DNA of 64,000 bases from Magnolia sinica (Eukaryota > Streptophyta > Magnoliopsida > Magnoliales > Magnoliaceae), in contig NC_080577.1 in assembly GCF_029962835.1 (NCBI RefSeq), positions 2,728,001 through 2,792,000 on the forward strand, written 5' to 3'. Every line of letters begins with the position of its first letter. The stretch's first letter is position 1. Of the stretch, positions 22,626 through 52,949 are shown one piece after another. A model generated the notes under the pieces. The model was not told the DNA's origin and did no database searches. It worked only from the letters and a program-made list of their open reading frames with translations. Position numbers and translations under genes: made by a program.

Positions 22626-23998
22626 GGGAGCGGATTGGATACTTAACGCTTCAGTAGCCAAGACGCTACTGAAGTGGTGTGGCAAAATGCCATTGGCTAG
22701 ATAACAACGGTGTGTTCCCTTGGTATAAATGCTACTCCGTTAGATCATTTAACCGATCTTTCTCCCTTTACGCCGTGCACCACTCGGCCATGAAATCGGA
22801 TTGTTATACCGAGAAAATTCAGTTGGCCCACTATGAATTTATGTGATTTATCGACACCTTCTATCTGTTTTTCCATCTAATTTGACGTGTTGAGCCCAAA
22901 ATCCAAGCTCGTAACAATCTCAAGTGAACCATACCACATAAAACAGTGGAAATAATGATTTCTACCGTTGAAACCTTTCCAGGCCCCACAGTGATGTTTA
23001 TTTTTCATCCAAATTGTTCAAAGGATCAAGATATTTATTTTTCATCCAAACTGTTCAAAGGATCAAAAAAATAGATGAAGGTAAAAAAACAAATATAATC
23101 TTAATCCAAAACTTCTATAACCCCCAAGAATTTTTCAACAGAATATTCAACTCACACTGTTTCCTTTAGTGTGGTTAATTTTAACCTTTTATATGCTTAG
23201 GTTTTGAGCTAAGGCTATAAAATTATCTTATAAAATGGATGGACAAACAGGATAAAATACATAAATCACAGTGTACCCCATAGAGTTTACTTACACAATC
23301 CGCTTCCCATGGCCCCATATCATTAAACTCGGCATGCATTTTTTCTGTACGCAGATTTCTTCCTGCGCTGATAACCCAGTTTGGGATATGATGCCAAAAT
23401 TGAACCGTATCCAAAGCTCAAGTAGGCTGTATTAAAGGAAAATGTGGTTAAAGAAATTCCTACTATTAAAATCTACGTGGGTTCAACAGTGATGCTTACA
23501 AGCCATCCATACCTTTAATAACTTCATTCCTACTGAGATGAACTGAAATAAAAAAATATTAGCATGACTCAAAACTTCTGTGGCTCACGAATATTTCTAC
23601 TATGGACGTTCAATTATCACGTTTTTGGCCCACTTGAGCTCTAGAAACGGTTCATTTTGGCTTCAAGTCTAAATTGAACTCAAAAAACAGATGGACGGGT
23701 AGGATTTCTCACAAACATCATAGTTGGCCCCACTTGGTTCCCAGCGCAAGACCTTCCTGGAATGTCTTTTGGCAGAAAATCCACCGTCCGGTTATTCCTT
23801 AAGATAAACAATTACGTGTACGTGGCCGAGTGCGTCCACGGCCTAAACGGAAAAACATCCCAAACATCCGCTAACGCATCTCCGTTGGAAGAGTATTTAT
23901 TGTAAGGAAACAGCAGCTTGGCATCCACCAGTGGCGTTTTGCCACATCACTTCAGTAGCGTTTTGGCTACTGAAGCGTTCAGTATCCAATCCGCTCCC
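22626..23998. mobile_element. Mutator-like element, 1373 bp, with perfect 9-bp target duplication
   Basis: The terminal inverted repeat is about 75 bp: GGGAGCGGATTGGATACTTA at the left faces, in reverse complement, GGGAGCGGATTGGATACTGA at the right. It continues with CTTCAGTAGCCAA and CTACTGAAGTG. Both sides carry TATGATATC (22617-22625 and 23999-24007), the 9-bp duplication typical of Mutator. Inside is a second palindromic unit (about 22790-23308) with its own CGGATTG ends, probably nested. No transposase reading frame is visible. Confidence 0.85.
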
Positions 23999-24099
23999 TA
24001 TGATATCATGGGATCCACCTTGGATGGAGGATGGCCCAGTAGTGGGGTCGGGCCACGCTGATTCGGAAAGGCTTTCGATCGGAATCGCGTACAGCACCT

Positions 24100-24300
24100 T
24101 TTCTGCAGCGAGTGGAACCCAGCATGCTGTATCAGTAAAATCCACTCCGTCCGTCATGGAATATCCTCACTGCTAGACCATGGGGCAAAAAATTAGCCAG
24201 ATCCACAACTCATCTGAGCCACACCAGAGAGAACAACAGGGGATGTGATGCAAACCATATTGAATGTGGGGCACCATGGTGTCTATCTTTCTTCTAACCC
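24100..24300. mobile_element. decayed palindromic MITE half
   Basis: AATTAGCCAGATCCACAACT, GAGCCACACCAGAGAGAACA and GGGGCACCATGGTGTCTATC follow the order of one MITE arm and the start of its centre. Confidence 0.4.
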
Positions 24301-24339
24301 CTTGATCACGTGTAACACACTGGGATGAAGAGAATATAA

Positions 24340-24353
24340 CTAATATATAACTA

Positions 24354-24399
<46 letters not shown>

Positions 24400-24400
24400 G
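24340..24400. repeat. (TA)n(AG)n microsatellite
   Basis: About 11 TA units are followed by about 12 AG units. Confidence 0.95.
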
Positions 24401-24529
24401 AGAATGGGTGGGGTGTAACTTCATTGAGAGAAGGAAAGTCTTAAAAAAAAAAAACTCTCTCCTATACTCACGGAGAGAACATTAGATTTGCAAGAGAATT
24501 TCCCGTGAAAACCTTTCCCAACCTTTTCT

Positions 24530-25245
24530 ATGTAGGGCCTACTCTGATGTTTGTGATAAATCCAACCCATCCATCCGTTTTTCAAAATCATTTTAGGATG
24601 TACGACTAAGGATGAGGAGGTTCACTCTAATTTTCTTCCTTTTCATGGAGGTCAGGTTCTTTGTCCCCTTTTATCCACCTTCACACACACAATGATTACA
24701 CGTGTGACATATTCTTCACAATGATGTATTTATTATATCCACACCGTTCAACCATTTTCTGAGATCATTTTAGAGTATTATATAAAAAAAATAAAAATGA
24801 ATCATATCGAAAACTCAAATGGACCACACCAAATATAGCAGCGAGGTTAATGAATTTCACCGTTAAAAAATTCATAGGGTCCACCATAATGTTTATTTTC
24901 TATCCAATATGTTAATAAGGTCACAAATACATGTATGAAGAAGAAAAATAAATTTCATATTGATCCGAAACTTCTATTTATTTGACATCCAATCTGTTGA
25001 TTTGGTCATACAAGCCCAGATGAAGGGAAAAAACAAAAATTAGCTTGATCTAAAACTTCTATAGCCCCCAAAATGTTTTTAATGGTCGACGCTCATTCAA
25101 CACTGTTTCCTATAATGTGGTCCATTTGAGATCGGGATATATCTCATTTTTGGTATTATATCGTAAAATGATCTATAAAAATAGATGGACCACATGGATG
25201 TAACACATACATCATGGTGGGGCCCACAAAGCACCAACCATCAAC
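24530..25245. mobile_element. palindromic MITE with a broken, partly repeated left arm
   Basis: The right end CACATACATCATGGTGGGGC (25205-25230) mirrors a left end near 24717 (CAATGATGTATTTATTATAT). A second left-arm-like segment starts at 24535 (GGGCCTACTCTGATGTTTGT). This suggests a copy with a duplicated or interrupted left side. Confidence 0.55.
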
Positions 25246-25780
25246 CCATTGGCTAGTGTCGGGGGAGTAGCCAATCCGTTTCCCAGGGAGAATGGAACGA
25301 GGGATAGCCACCCTTCTACAAACTTAGATTGGGTAGTGAGTAGCCACCCCTCCACTACCCAATTCATAGTGGAAAAGCTCTATAGGCACCACCAAAATGT
25401 ATGGTTTCATCTACCATTGAAACATTTATAGGGCCCACAATGATGTAGTTTTCATATCCAACCTATTCATACGTTAACATAGACATAGATGAAGTGAAAT
25501 ATATATATATATATATATATAAAAGCTTGATCGGAAACTTCTGTGGCCCCTAAGAAGTTTTGAATGGTGGATGTTACTGTCCCCACTGTTTTCTATGGTG
25601 GGTCCACTTGAACTTTAGATTTCTCTCATTATTTTTCTCATGCTATAAAATTATCTCTCCAAATGGATGGACGGTATGGATACAACACATGCATCATGGT
25701 GGGGTCCACGGAGCTTGGTGACATCACTTCAGTAGTGAGACCTTGTCAGTATCTAATCTGCGCTCATCCGAGAAGGTATC
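25246..25780. mobile_element. palindromic MITE copy
   Basis: The right end is GCATCATGGTGGGGTCCACG, followed by CTTCAGTAGTGAGACC and GTCAGTATCTAATCTGCGCT. That is the same outer terminus as the bounded element at 56256-56813. The left arm starts near 25340-25440 and is decayed. A (TA)n run interrupts it at 25499-25521. Confidence 0.55.
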
Positions 25781-25794
25781 GTGTGCGAAGGAAG

Positions 25795-26303
25795 CGCATT
25801 GGCTGGTGTTCCACACATATCACCGATTGGCTGATGTGTCGATGTCACTAAGTTTCGTGGGTCCCATTATGAGGTATGAGTTATATCCAAACGGTCCGTC
25901 CACTTGGTGAGATAGTCTTAGCACTTGAGCCGAAAAATAAGACAAATCTAAAACTAAGTGGCCCACACTGTAAAAAGCAGTGGGGGATCGAACGCCTGTC
26001 GTTGAAACCCTTGTGGGGTCACATAAATCGTGGATTAATATGATATTTGTTTTTTTTCTCTTCATCCAGGTCTATGTGACCTGATGAACAGATTGGATGG
26101 AAAGTAAATGTTACAGGGGGCCTATGAATGTTTTAACGGTAAGAATCACGCCCACCTTTAAAAACTTCTTGAGGGCCACAAGTTTTAGATGAAATAGATA
26201 TTTTTGTTTTCTCATCACCCAAGTAGTGTGATCTAACGAACAAGTTAGATGGAAAATAAACATTACAGTGGGCTCAGGAAGTTTTTAACGATGGGTGTTT
26301 AAT
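25795..26303. mobile_element. palindromic MITE copy, left part
   Basis: GGAAGCGCATTGGCTGGTGT then GTGTCGATGTCACTAAGTTT and GTGGGTCCCATTATGAGGTA match the left terminus of the family. The right part runs into the tandem duplication that follows. Confidence 0.55.
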
Positions 26304-26755
26304 CACAACTGTTTTCCTATGGTGAGGTCTATTTGAGATTTGGATATACTTTTTTACTGGGTTCATGATTGAAAACGATATGAAAAATTAAACGGACAAC
26401 ATGGATTAAACATATGATAAACCCACACAGCACCATCCAATAGCTTCCTAGCTGTATACAACATGCAATTCCTATAAGAGTGCAAAAATCTTGACGGGCA
26501 AGTCATTATTTTACAGACTCTCTCATTCTCACAACTGTTTTCCTATGGTGAGGCCTATTTGAGATTTGGATATACTTTTTTACTGGGTTCATGATTGAAA
26601 ACGATCTGAAAAATTAAACAGACAACATGGATTAAACATATGATAAACCCACATAGCACCATCCAATAGCTTCCTAGCTGTATACAACATGCAATTCCTA
26701 TAAGAGTGCAAAAATCTTGACGGGCAAGTCATTATTTTACAGACTCTCTCATTCT
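26304..26755. repeat. 226-bp near-identical tandem duplication
   Basis: CACAACTGTTTTCCTATGGT starts a unit at 26304 and again at 26530; both end at CATTCT. I count about four single-base differences between the copies, so the event is recent. The unit contains a degraded right arm of the neighbouring MITE plus unique sequence. Confidence 0.9.
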
Positions 26756-28545
26756 CACAGCTGCTGAATCCCAGCCATGAGTGTAATCTAACAGCTAATA
26801 TGAAAGCTCGCTTTAAAGTTCCATGCGGCCTTGTGCGCAGGAGACGGGGACTCTTCACCTCCTTCAAAATTTAGGCAGGCCACGTCACGTGAACTTAAAA
26901 GGCTTTAAAAGCAATTATACATCATTTCCATTGATGATGTGCCCCACCCCACTTCTGTCAGATGACTTTTCTAGGAACAAGAAGATTTGCTTCTCGCCCG
27001 ATGAACTGAGTGTATCTTACATACATACCATGGCTTCCACAAAAAATGGGTATTTTTTTCACCCCGTGTAAAAGGCGCAGCTTTGATGCATGTAGACAAT
27101 TAATGAAAGATGCTTTGATTCATGGCTAGGATCTCAGGGGTTGTTTGGGAGCATTTAATCGATGGTAAATTATGGAATTTGGATTGTTTTTGTGTCAATT
27201 CACATCAAATATGCGAAGGTATCTGATGATTTCATTTCAAGTGGATTCACATTCGCGCATAGATTCAAGTTATTATCTCTCCCTACCAATGTATTTTAGA
27301 TAGAAGTTATTATCTATATTTACAAATTTATTCTAAATATAAGTTGTCAAATACATTCACGTGAATTAAAATGAAATCTAATTATTTAGACTGTCCACTA
27401 TGTGAGCCCCATATTGTTCATGGACAGTCCACCACATGGGGACTCTTTTGATATGGACTTGCTGGAGAGCCTTATTTGACAAGGATTGTGAGAGATACGT
27501 AAAAAAAAAAAAAGTCATAATAAGTTAAAAAGTTAAAAGAAATTATTTATTAAGCTAAGTAGTTTTTTGTATATAAGTTATTTTGATTATGATGCTTACC
27601 AAACTAACTTACATTTAAAAGAAAATTTACTTAATTACTTAATATAATTAAAGATAATTTATTTAGTGGTATCTAAGTGGACTAGATCTTTAACCATATA
27701 CCATGATGTCAAACGTGTGCTTTGTGTATGTGTTGTATTTCACCTTACATGAATTTAGCAAAGTCATATCTTATGGTAGACTCATAAGAGTTTCAACATG
27801 AGGTTATGGGTTCGAGTAACCATCGAGGTGAAATCTCACTGTGGTGTGGGTGTACTGGTGTGTAGGGTGTTAACCGGACTTTCTTGTAGCCCCCACTTGC
27901 AGCGTTACGTGGTCATCCATTCATTTCATGATAAATATTACTCTAAAAATGAGATAGGTGCAAGACTCAAATGAGCAATGCCATGTGAAGTAGTGGGATT
28001 AAACACAATCTTGAAGCATTCGCAGGGATATAGTCTATCTTATACATGTTTATCAAATATGCACTTTTTCACAAAAGCAATTCTTAGAGAATCAATATGC
28101 TTCTCTTTTAAAATTTGCAATATTTGGTCCGTCTAAGACTTTATCATTTTTTAGGCAAAAGATTTCAACTTGGATCTACTAATTTCAAAATCTCAGTGGA
28201 TGTAATTGACTATGGAAACATTTGGCAACTAGAGAAGGCTTATTTAGATAGTGAAGCTCGTTTTATGTAATTATGGAATCAACAAAGCTTTTAATATGCT
28301 CATGGACAAACACATGGATAAAGTGGTCTCCCTTGCCCATGGGATGGTTTAAGCATAATTTCAATGGCATGGCATGAGAGAATTGAAGGAGGGGCTCCGG
28401 GCCTATTTGGTTTGGTGTAGATACAGTTAAACCATGATAAAAGCATAATTATAAACAACAATTGTTTCAAATATTGGTCAAATTTCATCATGAATTTTGA
28501 GCAAAACTCATCCTCCTAAAAGTTAGAAAAAAATTATATAAGGCT
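26756..28545. other. gene-free stretch
   Basis: AT-rich DNA with no supported exon. A SINE-like piece at 27760-27870 is listed separately. GGGGTTGTTTGGGAGCATTT near 27139 is the kind of terminus seen in small hAT/PIF MITEs, but I could not find its partner with certainty. Confidence 0.4.
27760..27870 (+). mobile_element. tRNA-derived SINE relative
   Basis: CATATCTTATGGTAGACTCA sits where an A box belongs, and TATGGGTTCGAGTAACCATC is a good B box. GTGGTGTGGGTGTACTGGTG follows, as in the copy at 16500. There is no clear poly(A) tail. Confidence 0.5.
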
Positions 28546-28547
28546 CA

Positions 28548-28822
28548 CCAAGACACATGTTATATCTACACTATCCATTCATTTTTTTCATATTATTATA
28601 AGGCATGAACCCAAAAAACAAAGCAAATCCACAGATGAAGTATACCACACCAAATAAACTGGTGGGTTTGATAATGGGTATCATTATTCCCACTACTTCA
28701 TTTGGCGTGGTCCACTTGAGCTTTGAATCTATCCCATTGTTTGGCTCGTGTCTTAAAATGATTTGGCAAAATAAATGGACAACGTGGATAAAACACACTT
28801 ATCACCATGGGGCTCATAGAGT
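28548..28822. mobile_element. short palindromic MITE (about 275 bp)
   Basis: AAGGCTCACCAAGACACATG on the left faces ACTTATCACCATGGGGCTCA on the right. The arms (GGCATGAACCCAAAAAACAA against TTGTTTGGCTCGTGTCTTAA) nearly meet, so the central spacer of the longer copies is absent. Confidence 0.6.
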
Positions 28823-29444
28823 TTTGTCATGCATACTTGATAAGGACATCATGCAAATTATGAATTACCTTACTCGTCAAATTTTGCTGAGGGAAATAAA
28901 CCTTTGAAATGGCATGCCTATAAAAATCTGCTAGCAGAAATGCAAAATTAAATAACTATTACTTCTTTACTTTAATTTATCAGTAATTATGTGGAACCAA
29001 ACAAGTCCGTGAGGTTAATTTGAAAACGTGTAAATGAGTTGCTAGTTATAGGTTTTCCCTTCCTTTTTTATGTGCACACATTGTTTGAACGAGAACTGTA
29101 GCACTAACTTAATGGTGCATATGCGGCCATGTGGCAAATATAATATCTTCACAACATAAGTTAAATACATAGAAGTTAATGCATTATCAAGTACATCTTC
29201 GAGAAGTCATGGTACTTGGGCATCCTCTAAACAAAGACAAATAACCATTAGGATGACGTGCATTGAAATAATGACGTATTCAATAAAGGCAAGACAATAA
29301 TATAAAGATAACGGTCACTTTACCATTAATAATATCCAACATTGTCACGTAAGTAACAATTAATCTCACAAAATTACCCTCAATACAGGGTCGATGATGG
29401 TTGGTTTAAATTGGATCATGAATAGATTATGAAATGCTTGTAAA

Positions 29445-29570
29445 TCTAGAGCATGTATCAAGTGGTCAATTTCCAAATCACACACAGACGTTACATGGGC
29501 ACTCGAACCCATAACCTTAGTGTTCAAGCACAATTTACCTATCATCGTGCCATGGGTTGGAACTCAGTTA
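29445..29570 (-). mobile_element. SINE-like element
   Basis: On the minus strand CCATGGCACGATGATAGGT can serve as an A box, and TTATGGGTTCGAGTGCCC is a clear B box about 35 bp later. The 3' part runs into GTGTGTGATTTGG. No tail or target duplication was identified. Confidence 0.45.
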
Positions 29571-29624
29571 CAAAATATAAGTTACAACTTCGAAAAGAAG
29601 TGATTTTCCTTACACATGAAACTT

Positions 29625-29755
29625 TTTTTTTTTCACACGCACACACACCCCACACACTCACGCTGGTAGAATTTCACCACCTATGGGTACTCGAACTCTT
29701 GACCGGGAGTTGAAACTCCTGAGAGTCAACCACCCGGGCAAGAGTGAGGACCCTT
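29625..29755 (-). mobile_element. tRNA-derived SINE
   Basis: On the minus strand CTTGCCCGGGTGGTTGACTC (A-box region), then AAGAGTTCGAGTACCCATAG (B box), then a GTGTGTGGGGTGTGTGTG stretch and a run of about 11 A. The order matches the plus-strand SINE near 16500. Confidence 0.6.
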
Positions 29756-30780
29756 TACACCCGGAACTTATTATAACTTGTTTAACTTAAAAAGGCATAG
29801 GCATCCAAATGACTCCAAATAGAAAAAGCTGCCCGCATTTTTTAGAAAATCAAATGTTACAAAAGTATGTTTGCGGGAAGAAAGAGAAAGCCGTCCAAGC
29901 TATCTTGTAAATATTACTCAAGTATGCTTGTATGCATGGCTTTGTTAGTAATAGAGGGTAGGGGACTGTTTTCATAAAAAGACTCTACAATGGTTAAAAT
30001 GGCGGTGACTCATATTTTTTGATGCAATCCAGAGCGTACAAATCTTCAAACAAGGGCAACACACCCTGATAGAAAGCTTATAATGATAAAACGACAGCAA
30101 CCATTTTGTTCTTCCCTTGGACTGAGACCATTCATTATTTTATTTTCAACCGTTCATTTGTTAGCTATTAATTCAATGGTTAGGATTTATTGATCAATGT
30201 GCATCCACAATATTTATCATAGTTATGTTCTAGTGCTCTGTTAAGTTATAGTGCTCCATGTTTCATAGGTTCACTTGGACAGTTCAACCGATCGATCCGA
30301 ACCGTCTATGAAGTCCAGATTATATTTCACAGCCTATCACACATAAATTAAACCGAGAAGGTCTAATTAATCTTTGATTAGGCCTCATTTCTACAGCCAA
30401 CTGTTTTTTAAGTCATGGATGGGATGGTTACAACTGCCAAAAAAAAAAATGATCCTCTAGAATCATAAGCAATCCAGGATGGGCCGGAGTAGAGAGATGG
30501 ATCACATTGTCAAGGAAACCTTTTATTTCTGGTGATCTTAACCGTCAATATTAAATACCATTTATCAAAAGATCAATGTTCTTCTTCTTCTTCTTTTTTC
30601 CTTTTTCAGATCAGCGTTTTGAATGGCAGCCCTTGAAATAAGCTAATGAACAGTCTAGATCGAAGGATTGGCTGTCTAAGAAACAATGTAAAATCTATCC
30701 GATACCTCTGAATTTACGTGGTGTCGTCCACTTGAATTTCCGAACAGTTTATAAGAATGGATTAGATGGTTTTTATAGAG

Positions 30781-32162
30781 GGAGCAGATTGGGTACCGGC
30801 CCCACTAGGACATAGCTAGAGACGAATGGTTCTGTCAGGAGCTCTGTGGAGCCACCATGACATATGTGGTGGTTGATCCAAGCGGTACATCCATTTTAAA
30901 AGATCATTTTAAAGCATGACTCCAAAAAAGAGATAAATCAAAGGCTTGAGTGGACCACACCACAGGAAGTAGTGGTGACAATCACCCCACCTTTGAAACC
31001 TTCTTGGCCTACTATGATGTTTCTAACCTATTCATAAGTTCACATGGACCTGGGTGAAGGGAAAACATAAATATCTGCTTGATCCAGAACTTGTGTACCG
31101 CCTAGAGATTTTCAGCTGTATGCATCCAATCCTCACTATATTCTTTGATGGGGCTTTTTCAGCATTTGAATTTGATCTACCTCATTTTTTTCTGGCTTGC
31201 AGTCTAAAATGAATTTTCAAAATAATTTGAAGCATTGATAAAACACGTACACTTAGAGCTATACACGAATCGAGCTAGCTCGATTAGCTCGCTTGAATTG
31301 ACTAGGAAAAACTCTACTCAACTCGGATTGAAACTGTGTTCAAGCCAAGTCGAGTCAGTTTTATTGAGCTCGAAAATTTTCAAGTCAAGTCTGGCTTGGA
31401 CCGAGCTGGACTCGACTTGGTCCTAAGCTCAAACCCGGCTCGGTTCGGCTCGACTCGATTTTTTGACTGAGTGTATATATTTCAAAACAATTTTTTTTTA
31501 AAACCCTAACTAACTTGAGTCTCGATTGCTCTCCAGCGCCCGATACTAAAAACCCTAACCCACTCTAGCCGTCTAGCAGCAACGCTTGACCCAAACCCTA
31601 TCAATCTCTCTCCTCTCATCTCTCTTTCTTTCACCATTCTCCAATGCCTGAACGGCAACCGGCGACCATTCTCCTCTCATCTCTTTCTTGTCGTTCTCCA
31701 ACACCCGAATGACGACCGACGACTACTCTCTTTTATTCTCCGTTTATTCTCTAGCGTCCTCTTGGATGACCGGCAACTAAAAGGTACTTTCCCCTACTCC
31801 TCTCCTCATCTCTCTATTCTCCAGCGTTTGTCCGATTATTAGACCCCACCCGGCCACTGGCTTGGTGGCTATGGCCCAATTGGACGGTCAGACCCCACTC
31901 GAAAACTCGAACTCTAACTTGGCTCGAAACTGGACAGAGTTGTTAACCGAGTCAAGTCGAGCTGTCAATCTAGACTCGGAGACAGAACCGAGCAAAGTTC
32001 GAGCTAAGGTATCTTGCTAGTCGAGTTAAGTCGAGATGGGCAAAGCTCGACTCGAATCGACTCATGTACACCTCTACATATACTACGGCAGACCCCGCAG
32101 GCCCTTGACAAAATTGTTCATCTCTAGGTAGGTCGTGGTGGAGGTGGTGCCCAATCCACATC
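30781..32162. mobile_element. palindromic Mutator-type MITE split by a hAT-like element
   Basis: The left end GGGAGCAGATTGGGTACCGG matches, in reverse complement, the right end GGATGTGGATTGGGCACCAC. The inner arms carry the family sequence (GTGGACCACACCACAGG). Removing the inserted 823-bp element and its 8-bp duplication leaves about 551 bp, close to the 556-558 bp of the two well-bounded copies. Outer target duplications are not clear. Confidence 0.65.
31254..32076. mobile_element. hAT-like non-autonomous element, 823 bp
   Basis: TAGAGCTATACACGAATCGA at the left faces TAGAGGTGTACATGAGTCGA (reverse complement of the right end). Flanks CGTACACT and CATATACT match at 6 of 8 bases, as for a hAT 8-bp duplication. 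Both ends are rich in CTCGA/GAGCT motifs. The middle (about 31495-31850) differs: AAACCCTAAC repeats and a TC-rich run resembling a plant 5' leader. No transposase frame is present. Confidence 0.6.
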
Positions 32163-32489
32163 CATAAATAAGCTATAACAGACCCACATATACGACTAAC
32201 AGCAGCACCCCATCTTAAAGGGCAGATTGTGTGCTGAGTAATTTAAACAACTTTAGAGTACTACGTAAACTCCGTTTGGCTATCATTATGCATGCATCTT
32301 GTTTATGCCGTTTGTGCATTTTCTTTGATCATTTTAAATCATGAGCCCAAAATTAAAGGAAATTCAGATTTTAAGTCTACACACCACAAAAAACAATGGA
32401 AATTGAATGTCCATTGTTGAAAACATTTTGAAGGCAATGCGCCTTACGTGGTTCCCTATCCATTGAAATAGGTGGGACCCTTGAATGTG

Positions 32490-32895
32490 GGCCCTTTGTG
32501 ATGTACGAGACTACATCCATATATGCCATCCATCTATATTAAAAGCTCATTTTAAGGCACGAACTAAAAAATAAAGCAATTCAAATCTTAGATGGACCAT
32601 AATATAAGAAATAATAGTAATTAATTATAAAAATATTATTGTGAGCCACAAAAGCCTTGGATTAAGATGGTATTTATGTAGGTTTTTCTAACCTTATCAA
32701 TAAGTTGGATAGCAAATAAACATTTGAGTGGAATCCATGATGTTTTTAACCGTGAAGATTTAATAGCTACCGTTTCCCATGGTATGGTCCACTTAAGTTG
32801 TGGGTCAACTTCATTTGTCCAAAAATAAGCTGTAAAAATGGTGGGACAATGTGAATTTAAGCCACATACATTACCATCAACTCTATAGTCAGCGG
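32490..32895. mobile_element. decayed palindromic MITE
   Basis: GGGCCCTTTGTGATGTACGA on the left and CCACATACATTACCATCAAC on the right, with AAAGCTCATTTTAAGGCACG and AAAATAAGCTGTAAAAATGG inside, keep the family order but are strongly diverged. Confidence 0.5.
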
Positions 32896-34030
32896 TCCCA
32901 CCCACCGAGGTGGATTTGGGGATCCACCGAGGCTTGACCCAGTTGGATGACAAATAAACATCAATGTGGCCCTAGGAATGTTACAACAGTGGACCCGTTA
33001 TTCTAACTGTTTATGTGATGTAGTCCACTTGAGCTTTGGATACGCTCCAATTTTGGTACATGACTTAAAATTAGTTGATAAAACTAATGGACATAACGTG
33101 TGGCCCCACAAAGTTAATTCAGTACGGTACTGAGTTGCCACTCTCCGCATCTCAACTCTTCCCAATGTCGTGGGACAGGAGACTTATTTGATACTACGGC
33201 ACTACATGACACTTAATACACAGGCACCAAAAATTTGCATTCGTGGCGTACATTAACTCAAAAGGAACCGCCTATATTATGTAACCCAATGTAGTTAACT
33301 CACACCCCCAAAATCAAATTGCTTGAACAATACTAATCTCTGATTTGTGCCCATCTATTTGTTAAAATAGCACCATTGGATGCTTTTCATCTTTTGACCA
33401 TCCGATCAATGTCCACTAATCCGAACAGTCGTATCATCAAGTCATCTTAATTTCTGATCCATGGTAGATTTAGACGGGAACTCATGATTTAGAGTAATTT
33501 CTAAGTGCATGTGTATCACCCATCACATTGCCAGAGTATCAAAGTTTTACCCAAAAGCATAAGGATCATGTTGGTCATTTACTTCACAAACCTCGGGCAG
33601 CGTACCGAGTTCCGCTGACATTGTTACTCTGCTCTCGGACCAGTCCATCCCAGTCCAGCGCTCGGTCTTGAACAAGTCTTCCCCGAAGACCTACTCGTTT
33701 TGTTCATCCACGAATGCCATTCAATCGACGCGCGATATTCCGTACATCATAGGCACATGACCAGGTAATCCGTACTGTTCATCCAACGGGCCCCACATTT
33801 GATGTTTCAAAAACATGAAATCTCACAGATTGTAAGATCCCAAACATTTCACATCTGCACTTTTACAATTGAATGTGGACCGTTGCAAAACCTTTTTTTT
33901 TTTTTTTTCAAAATTTTTAAAAACCATCTATAAGCAGGCTAACGTAACAAAGGTTCAGGATCTTCCAATCTGGTAAATTCCACGGGCACAGACGAGTTAC
34001 TGCTAGGTCCATCCGATGAACGGTTTGGAC
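32896..34030. other. gene-free stretch upstream of the CDPK
   Basis: A partial MITE arm lies near 32940-33110 (GTAGTCCACTTGAGCTTTGG). Nothing else is recognised, and the short open frames have no family resemblance. Confidence 0.4.
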
Positions 34031-34039
34031 CGCATAACA

Positions 34040-34560
34040 TGAACCCCACGTGTGTGTAAGCCACATTTGCTGACGAGAAAGGAGGCTATAATGGGACGAG
34101 TTCGCTTTCCCTCCGTCGTGACTCAAAGACCACCACGTGTCGTGGCCGAATGGGACCTACATACTGAGTGATTCAATGATCAGAACTGTCCACGTTTTGT
34201 GATGTATATTATAGGCGATAGATATAGAAACTTACTATAGAAATATGATTATCACCATCACTATCTGTATGTGAATTTACACTTAACAAGAAAAGTTCTA
34301 ACGGATCGTATTCAACTCTAAAAATCAAAGTCTAGAATTATAGGCTAATAGCTCATTTATGGTAATGCAAATAATATGGACGGTTCAAATCATTGGAATA
34401 AATCAACACGTGGGCCCCGGTGGCCGGCAACGCACACTTGATTCTAAATCGCGACAGAGACAAAATGGACTGTTAAACGCAATTTCTTGCTAGCATCTGT
34501 CCGAACCACCGCGTTTAAAACCCACCAAGCGCAACCCAAGCCGACACAGAAACCACCAAC
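34040..34560 (+). promoter_or_regulatory. CDPK promoter region with three CACGTG motifs
   Basis: The palindromic G-box core CACGTG occurs at 34047-34052, 34134-34139 (in CCACGTGTC) and 34407-34412 (in ACACGTGGGC), all within about 520 bp of the start codon. These also contain the ABRE core ACGTG bound by bZIP factors of ABA and stress responses. A weak TATA-like GTTTAAAACC lies near 34511-34520. Function is inferred from motif only. Confidence 0.45.

Positions 34561-52949
<18,389 letters not shown>

Larger units (their letters stand above)
28823..30780. other. gene-free stretch with two SINE-like insertions
   Basis: No exon or RNA gene is supported. Two minus-strand SINE-like pieces are listed separately. 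The remainder is AT-rich with diffuse old-repeat phrases such as GATCTTAACCGTCAATA. Confidence 0.4.

Noticed and set aside
22626-23998. Possible CRISPR-like or phage-like array, because of repeated palindromes
   Set aside because: The repeats are eukaryotic MITE arms with target duplications. Spacing is irregular and there are no cas genes.
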